DNA of 64,000 nucleotides, from positions 1 to 64,000 of the forward strand of contig NZ_JAHDIU010000007.1 of NCBI RefSeq assembly GCF_019891545.1. Direction: 5' to 3'. The notes beneath the pieces are model-generated. The model ran no database searches. It was not told the origin of the DNA and worked only from the letters and a program-made list of their open reading frames with translations. The translations under genes were made by a program, and so were the position numbers. The DNA comes from Flavobacterium coralii (GTDB lineage: Bacteria; Bacteroidota; Bacteroidia; Flavobacteriales; Flavobacteriaceae). Shown piece by piece: positions 59,352 to 64,000 of this stretch. Position 1 is the first letter of the stretch; every line of letters starts with the position of its first letter.

Positions 59352-60215
59352 TTAGTTATTTAAAGCCTCGGCACCACCCACAATTTCTAATATCTCGCCT
59401 GTAATGGCCGCCTGGCGGGCTTTGTTATAGGTAAGCTTAAGCTGGTTGCGCAGCTCGGTAGCGTTGTCGGTTGCTTTGTGCATAGCCGTCATACGGGCAC
59501 CGTGCTCTGATGCAAAAGAATCGCGTATGGCTTTATACAGCTGCGTTTTAAGCGACAGCGGTATAAGGCTTTCTACAATCTCTTCTTTAGAGGGTTCAAA
59601 AATATAATCTGTTTCGCCTGTTGCGGTCTCATCAGTAGTAGCAGGAACCAGCGGCAAAAACTGCTCTGTAAGCACTATCTGCGTTGCGGCATTTTTAAAG
59701 TGGTTGTACACCAGCTCTATCCTATCATACTCACCGGCGGCAAACCTGTCCATAAGGTCCTGTGCCACATCGGCAACATTTTCAAATGTAAGCTCATCAA
59801 ACAACGAGCTTTGGTTACCTACAATTGTGCAGGTTTTTTTAAGCACGTCGTTACCTTTTTTACCAACGGCAAGCACATCTACCTTTTTGCCGGCATAAGC
59901 CGCCTGAAGCAGTTTTACCTGCTTTATAACATTACTGTTAAAGGCACCGCACAAACCCCTGTTAGAGGTAATGGCTACAATAAGGATTTTGTTTGCCTCG
60001 CGCTGCTCGGCAAATGCACCACCGTTATCACCCTCAAGCGTAGCGCTCAGGTTTTGCAGTAGCTCGGTAAGCTTTTCGCTGTACGGCCTCATGGCTGTAA
60101 TAGCGTCCTGCGCTTTTTTAAGCTTTGCTGCCGACACCATTTTCATGGCGCTGGTAATCTGCATCGTAGATGAAACGGAAGCAATCCTGTTACGTATTTC
60201 CTTTAAGTTTGCCAT
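59352..60215 (-). CDS. atpG: ATP synthase F1 subunit gamma
   Basis: 287 residues, usual length. It forms the central shaft of F1. N-terminal coiled-coil MANLKEIRNRIASVSSTMQITSAMKMVSAAKLKKAQ and C-terminal EHGARMTAMHKATDNATELRNQLKLTYNKARQAAITGEILEIVGGAEAL, the two helices that form the rotor axle, and SNRGLCGAFNSNV are the classical gamma signatures. Last gene of the operon, and followed by a terminator rather than atpD. Confidence 0.97.
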   Translation of the reverse strand: MANLKEIRNRIASVSSTMQITSAMKMVSAAKLKKAQDAITAMRPYSEKLTELLQNLSATLEGDNGGAFAEQREANKILIVAITSNRGLCGAFNSNVIKQVKLLQAAYAGKKVDVLAVGKKGNDVLKKTCTIVGNQSSLFDELTFENVADVAQDLMDRFAAGEYDRIELVYNHFKNAATQIVLTEQFLPLVPATTDETATGETDYIFEPSKEEIVESLIPLSLKTQLYKAIRDSFASEHGARMTAMHKATDNATELRNQLKLTYNKARQAAITGEILEIVGGAEALNN

Positions 60216-60218
60216 TTT

Positions 60219-60298
60219 ATAATTTGAAAATTAGGCAATCTGAAGATTTGAAAATACGATTGGCATCTTCAAATCTTCAAATTATCAAATTAAAATCT
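60219..60298. repeat. Intergenic inverted repeat between atpA and atpG
   Basis: Left arm ATCTGAAGATTTGAAAAT (near 60238-60255) and right arm ATCTTCAAATCTTCAAATTA (near 60265-60284) are imperfectly complementary, so the 82-bp gap can fold into an AT-rich hairpin. It is related to the outer arms of the element at 25066-25165. It may influence relative expression of the two subunits. Confidence 0.65.
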
Positions 60299-61872
60299 TA
60301 GTATTTTGCAGCGATTTCGGCAGCGGCTTTTTCAAGCACATCTGTAAGTTCGTCGCTAAATTTACCTGCCTTAAGCGCATCAAGGGTATCCCTGTGCTTA
60401 GCGTTAAGGTACTCCAGGTAATCTCTTTCAAATTCTTTTACTTTACTTACAGGCACTTTCCTTAAAAGGTTTTTAGTACCGGCATATATAATAGCAACCT
60501 GGTCTTCAACCTTAAACGGGTCGTTAACAGCCTGCTTAAGTATCTCTACGTTCCTGCGTCCTTTTTCAATTACGTTAAGTGTAGCAGCATCAAGGTCAGA
60601 ACCAAACTTAGCGAAAGCCTCAAGCTCGCGGAACTGTGCCTGGTCAAGCTTAAGCGTACCCGCTACTTTTTTCATCGATTTTATCTGAGCGTTACCACCC
60701 ACACGCGATACCGAGATACCTACGTTAATTGCCGGACGTACACCTGAGTTGAAAAGGTCAGACTCAAGGAATATCTGTCCGTCAGTAATCGAAATAACGT
60801 TTGTTGGGATATAAGCCGAAACGTCTCCCGCCTGTGTTTCGATGATAGGAAGCGCAGTTAAAGATCCGCCACCTTTCACGATTGGCTTAAGTGCCTCCGG
60901 AAGGTCGTTCATGTTCTTAGCAATATCATCATCGCCAATTACCTTAGCGGCACGCTCCAGTAGCCTTGAGTGAAGGTAGAATACGTCACCAGGATACGCT
61001 TCACGTCCCGGTGGACGGCGAAGTAGTAGCGATACCTCACGGTAAGCAACAGCCTGCTTAGAAAGGTCATCATAGATGATAAGTGCAGGACGGCCCGTAT
61101 CACGGAAATACTCACCGATAGCGGCACCGGCCATTGGCGCATATACCTGCATCGGTGCAGGGTCTGATGCGTTAGCGGCAACAATAATGGTATAAGCAAG
61201 AGCTCCTTTTTCTTCAAGGGTCTTAGCGATACCCGCTACAGTAGAAGCTTTTTGGCCTACTGCAACATATATACAGAATACAGGCTTGCCTGCATCATAA
61301 AATTCTTTCTGGTTAAGGATGGTATCGATACAAACAGTGGTTTTACCAGTCTGACGGTCGCCAATTACAAGCTCACGCTGGCCACGGCCTACCGGGATCA
61401 TGGCATCGATAGCCTTAATACCTGTTTGTAGCGGCTCAGTTACCGGCTGGCGGTAAATTACACCCGGTGCTTTACGCTCAAGCGGCATCTCATAAAGATC
61501 GCCACCAATAGGGCCTTTACCATCAATAGGGTTACCAAGGGTATCTACCACACGGCCAACCATTTCTTCACCTACTTTAAGTGAAGCAATACGCTGTGTA
61601 CGCTTAACGGTAGAACCTTCCTTAATACCTTTTGAAGGGCCAAGCAATACTACGCCCACATTGTCTTCCTCAAGGTTTAATACAATACCTTCCAACCCGT
61701 TATCGAACTCCACCAACTCACCATACTGTGCGTTAGAAAGTCCGTAAACACGGGCAATACCGTCACCTACATTAAGAACGGTACCTACCTCTTCTAATGT
61801 AGCACCCGATTCAAAACCGGACAATTGTTTCTTTAATATTGCTGAAATTTCAGCAGGTTTAATTTCTGCCAT
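60298..61872 (-). CDS. atpA: ATP synthase F1 subunit alpha
   Basis: 524 residues. Walker A is GDRQTGKTT (in the [15 protein letters not shown] segment), Walker B is [11 protein letters not shown], and SVARVNI-type [12 protein letters not shown] and the conserved Arg (arginine finger) are in place. [26 protein letters not shown] is the family signature. Regulatory, non-catalytic nucleotide-binding subunit of F1. It lies 37 bp after atpH. Confidence 0.98.
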   Translation of the reverse strand: MAEIKPAEISAILKKQLSGFESGATLEEVGTVLNVGDGIARVYGLSNAQYGELVEFDNGLEGIVLNLEEDNVGVVLLGPSKGIKEGSTVKRTQRIASLKVGEEMVGRVVDTLGNPIDGKGPIGGDLYEMPLERKAPGVIYRQPVTEPLQTGIKAIDAMIPVGRGQRELVIGDRQTGKTTVCIDTILNQKEFYDAGKPVFCIYVAVGQKASTVAGIAKTLEEKGALAYTIIVAANASDPAPMQVYAPMAGAAIGEYFRDTGRPALIIYDDLSKQAVAYREVSLLLRRPPGREAYPGDVFYLHSRLLERAAKVIGDDDIAKNMNDLPEALKPIVKGGGSLTALPIIETQAGDVSAYIPTNVISITDGQIFLESDLFNSGVRPAINVGISVSRVGGNAQIKSMKKVAGTLKLDQAQFRELEAFAKFGSDLDAATLNVIEKGRRNVEILKQAVNDPFKVEDQVAIIYAGTKNLLRKVPVSKVKEFERDYLEYLNAKHRDTLDALKAGKFSDELTDVLEKAAAEIAAKY

Positions 61873-61909
61873 GTCAAATTATAATTTAAACACTTATGTG
61901 TGGTAAATA

Positions 61910-62443
61910 TTAATTACTTAATTCTCTTTTTAGCGTGGTAAGGCTGTTTGCAACAGATGCATTATACTGCCTGTCTCCCACTTTTAATATAAACCCGCCG
62001 ATGATAGAAGGGTCTATAACATTTTTTAGCACCAGCTCTTTATCCGAAAGTGTTTTTGCCCTTGCAAGCACTTTGGCTTCAAGCTCGGGGGTTAACGGCA
62101 CTGCGGTAGTAACCACAGCTTCTTCCCTTCCGTTAAGCTCATCAAACTGTATGGCAAACTGCTCTGCAACCTGGCCCAGTATGTCGAACCTTTTGTTTTC
62201 CTGAAGCAGCCTGAAAAGCCCCTGTGTAATATTTTGCGAACCTGCAAATATTTCCTTAAGCGCCGATTCTTTCATTTCGGCCTTAACGTTAGGGCTTGCT
62301 ATAAAGTTCTGAAGCTCTTTGTTATCGTTAATTGTTGTTGCTATAAGGGCCATATCGCTGTTCACCTGTTCGGCGTTGCCTGCACCCTGTGCCATTTCGA
62401 GTATTGCCTTTGCATAGCGTATAGCGGCTCTTGAACCTTTCAT
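61910..62443 (-). CDS. atpH: ATP synthase F1 subunit delta
   Basis: 177 residues. OSCP/delta family: starts KGSRAAIRYAKAILEMAQG and ends VLKVGDRQYNASVANSLTTLKREL. It connects F1 to the stator stalk. The central region is variable, as usual. The gene follows atpF by 13 bp. Confidence 0.95.
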   Translation of the reverse strand: MKGSRAAIRYAKAILEMAQGAGNAEQVNSDMALIATTINDNKELQNFIASPNVKAEMKESALKEIFAGSQNITQGLFRLLQENKRFDILGQVAEQFAIQFDELNGREEAVVTTAVPLTPELEAKVLARAKTLSDKELVLKNVIDPSIIGGFILKVGDRQYNASVANSLTTLKRELSN

Positions 62444-62456
62444 TACCTTTTACGGT

Positions 62457-62957
62457 TTAGTTTAGTTTTACGTCGTCAAGCATTTTATCTACCAGGCTTG
62501 CCTGTGCCGCAGCATCAGAAAGCTGTGTTTTAAGTATCTTTTCTGCAATTTCTACAGAAAGGGTAGTAACCTGGTTTTTAAGCTCTGCCATAGCAGCTTT
62601 CTTCTCGCTGTCTATAGTAGCTTTTGCCTGCTCTATCATTTTTTCGCCCTGTACCTGAGCTTCAGCCCTGGCATCGGCAACCATTTTCTCTTTAATCTCA
62701 CGGGCTTCTTTCAGCATGGCATCCCTTTCAGCCCTTGCTTCCTGAAGTATCCTTTGGTTATCGGCCTGCAGGTTCTGCATTTCTTTGCGTGCAGCCTCAG
62801 CAGCGGCAAGCGCAGCGGCAATACCTGCTTCCCTTGCAGTGATAGAAGTCATAATTGGCCTCCATGCAAATTTTACAAGCAGTAAAATAAGCACTACAAG
62901 AATTACAGCCTGCCAGAAGAATAAACCTAATGAAAAATCATTTACTAACTTATCCAT
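62457..62957 (-). CDS. atpF: ATP synthase F0 subunit b
   Basis: 166 residues. N-terminal membrane helix (about 10-30: GLFFWQAVILVVLILLLVKFAW), then a long Ala/Glu/Lys/Gln-rich coiled-coil forming the peripheral stalk. Single copy, so the dimer is a homodimer. The 92-bp gap to atpE holds a strong hairpin. Confidence 0.96.
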   Translation of the reverse strand: MDKLVNDFSLGLFFWQAVILVVLILLLVKFAWRPIMTSITAREAGIAAALAAAEAARKEMQNLQADNQRILQEARAERDAMLKEAREIKEKMVADARAEAQVQGEKMIEQAKATIDSEKKAAMAELKNQVTTLSVEIAEKILKTQLSDAAAQASLVDKMLDDVKLN

Positions 62958-63003
62958 TTTGTATCGTTATATAAGTGTATAAAGTTTAGCTTTTTTAATC
63001 AAT

Positions 63004-63034
63004 CACTACCTGTAACCAACCGTTACAGGTAGTG
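63004..63034 (-). promoter_or_regulatory. Perfect 13-bp hairpin between atpE and atpF
   Basis: CACTACCTGTAAC (63004-63016) pairs with GTTACAGGTAGTG (63022-63034) around a 5-nt loop. It starts 15 bp after the atpE stop. On the minus strand no clear T-run follows, so it is more likely an mRNA-stability or processing element, or a partial terminator, than a full terminator. Confidence 0.6.
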
Positions 63035-63049
63035 TTGAATTCCTTTTTG

Positions 63050-63250
63050 TTATTTTCCAAGGATTAGGGCAGCAAATGCCAAACCTTCTAATAACGCAGC
63101 GATGATAATCATCGCAGTCTGAATCTTACCGGCTGCTTCAGGCTGACGAGCGATAGCGTCCATTGCAGAACCACCAATCTTACCTAAACCTAAACCTGCA
63201 CCGATTACAACTAGACCGGCACCTACTAAGTTAAGAACTCCTACTTCCAT
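63050..63250 (-). CDS. atpE: ATP synthase F0 subunit c
   Basis: 66 residues with two transmembrane helices linked by the polar loop RQPEAAG. Helix 1 is the glycine-rich GAGLVVIGAGLGLGKIGGSAM, and helix 2 is KIQTAMIIIAALLEGLAFAALILG with the ion-binding glutamate in ALLEGL. The absence of a Gln in helix 1 at the Na+-coordinating position suggests proton coupling. Present in many copies per rotor ring. Confidence 0.96.
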   Translation of the reverse strand: MEVGVLNLVGAGLVVIGAGLGLGKIGGSAMDAIARQPEAAGKIQTAMIIIAALLEGLAFAALILGK

Positions 63251-63279
63251 AAGTATATATTAAAAAATTAAACTTCAGA

Positions 63280-64000
63280 TTAAATTATAATAGGCTCTTC
63301 CTCTGTATGAGCGTCGTGGTCTTCTTCATGGTGGTGATCTTGTACTGCCATACCGATAAACAGAGAAGACAGCATGGTAAAGATAAACGCCTGAAGAAAT
63401 GCTACAAGCAACTCAATAACAGAAATGAATAGTGTTAAGCCTAATGATATTGGCATATCTGCCACAAGATTTTTACCTACAAACATCATTGCAATAAGGC
63501 TCATAATAACCACGTGACCTGCAGTAATGTTTGCAAACAAACGTATCAATAGCGCAAACGGTTTTGTAAGCGTACCTAATATCTCGATAGGCATTAAAAT
63601 TATCTTCATCGGAACCGGAACATCCGGCATCCAGAAAATGTGTTTCCAATAATCTTTATTAGCACTAAACTGCGTAATGAAATAAGTGAAAAGCGCAAGG
63701 CAAACAGTAACTGAAATGTTGCCGGTTACGTTTACTCCCAGCGGCGTCATGCCTAAAAGGTTAAGAATCCAGATGAAGAAGAAAACCGTAAGCAGGAATC
63801 CCATATATTTTCTGTACTTTTTCTCGCCAATGTTTGGCACTGCAACCTCATCCCTTATAAATATTATAAGCGGTTCTAAAACCCTTCCAAAGCCAGTTGG
63901 CAGAGGACCTTTTTTATATGACTTTGCAAGACCGACAAACATAAGGAACATTAATACGCAAACAAAAAGCATCGTGATAACATTCTTTGTTATTGAGAAA
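63280..64000 (-). CDS. atpB: ATP synthase F0 subunit a, 5' part outside window
   Basis: The frame is open from the stop at 63280 to the right edge, so the N-terminus is missing. At least 239 residues are visible. An ATG at 63972 is internal, because the reading frame continues upstream with FSITKNVIT. The essential arginine lies in PFALLIRLFANITAGHVVIMSLIAM, the half-channel helix that faces the c ring. The C-terminus carries a His/Glu/Asp-rich tail (HHHEEDHDAHTEEE). First gene seen of the atpBEFHAG operon. Confidence 0.95.
   Translation of the reverse strand, partial: FSITKNVITMLFVCVLMFLMFVGLAKSYKKGPLPTGFGRVLEPLIIFIRDEVAVPNIGEKKYRKYMGFLLTVFFFIWILNLLGMTPLGVNVTGNISVTVCLALFTYFITQFSANKDYWKHIFWMPDVPVPMKIILMPIEILGTLTKPFALLIRLFANITAGHVVIMSLIAMMFVGKNLVADMPISLGLTLFISVIELLVAFLQAFIFTMLSSLFIGMAVQDHHHEEDHDAHTEEEPIII

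Noticed and set aside
63280-63972. ATG at 63972 as start of atpB.
   Set aside because: The frame continues upstream to the window edge with AtpB-like sequence, and 230 residues would be too short for the family in this group.

Overview
The window reads as chromosome of a Flavobacteriaceae bacterium, probably Flavobacterium or a close relative. The evidence is a gliding-motility lipoprotein (GldH), a type IX secretion (T9SS) C-terminal sorting domain, SprB repeats, a complete Bacteroidetes 'bat' operon, many short lipoproteins with Bacteroidetes-type lipoboxes, and -7 boxes of the Bacteroidetes form TAnnTTTG in front of many genes. The species cannot be read from the window. Most of the DNA is ordinary core chromosome. 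There is no tRNA, rRNA, CRISPR array, IS element or prophage core that I can support.

Layout. 1-5759 (-): two paralogous phage-tail-collar (MdpB-like) proteins, a periplasmic-binding-protein fold without signal peptide, and the N-terminal 1106 residues of a secreted SprB-repeat protein that runs off the left edge. 6131-15836: metabolic and surface genes (glutamate dehydrogenase, a Cys/Met-metabolism PLP enzyme, metallophosphatase, T9SS cargo adhesin, AlbA_2 protein, SDR and aldo-keto reductase). 16026-25061 (+): moxR, DUF58, a two-membrane-segment protein, batA, batB, batC, batD, batE. 25166-31774: cvpA, small proteins, pheS, an NlpE-like lipoprotein, a secreted GH92 glycosidase. 31826-38974 (-): CoA-transferase subunits, penicillin-binding protein 1A, gldH, PSP1 protein, tRNA hydroxylase TrhO. 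39139-41092 (+): an AT-rich two-gene ATPase + RloB (TOPRIM-like) module, probably anti-phage. 41182-50764: recA, an ECF sigma factor overlapping a membrane-anchored beta-barrel protein, acyltransferase, trpS, dprA, an HU/SPOR protein, thioesterase. 50841-57269 (-): an envelope operon (flippase, dut, nucleotidyltransferase, TPR, DUF4292 lipoprotein, EnvC-like). 57346-59264 (-): a RES/Xre toxin-antitoxin pair, a frameshifted pseudogene and an STM3941-family membrane protein. 59352-64000 (-): atpBEFHAG of the F-type ATP synthase, with atpB cut by the right edge.

How the genes work together. Three themes dominate: envelope construction (PBP1A, EnvC-like, flippase, nucleotidyltransferase, CvpA, acyltransferase, bat complex), surface and secretion functions (SprB-repeat protein, T9SS adhesin, GldH, GH92), and energy/core metabolism (GDH, ATP synthase, CoA transferase, aminoacyl-tRNA synthetases). 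Accessory content is limited to the ATPase/RloB island, the RES/Xre locus with its neighbouring pseudogene, and possibly the tail-collar/SprB cluster.

Start sites were corrected where an exact -7 box or a signal peptide shows that the longest ORF is too long (cystathionine enzyme, acyltransferase, trpS, recA, HU/SPOR, Xre antitoxin and others). Three genes (cvpA, the acyltransferase, the HU/SPOR gene) have the -7 box only 4-5 nt before the ATG and are predicted to be leaderless.
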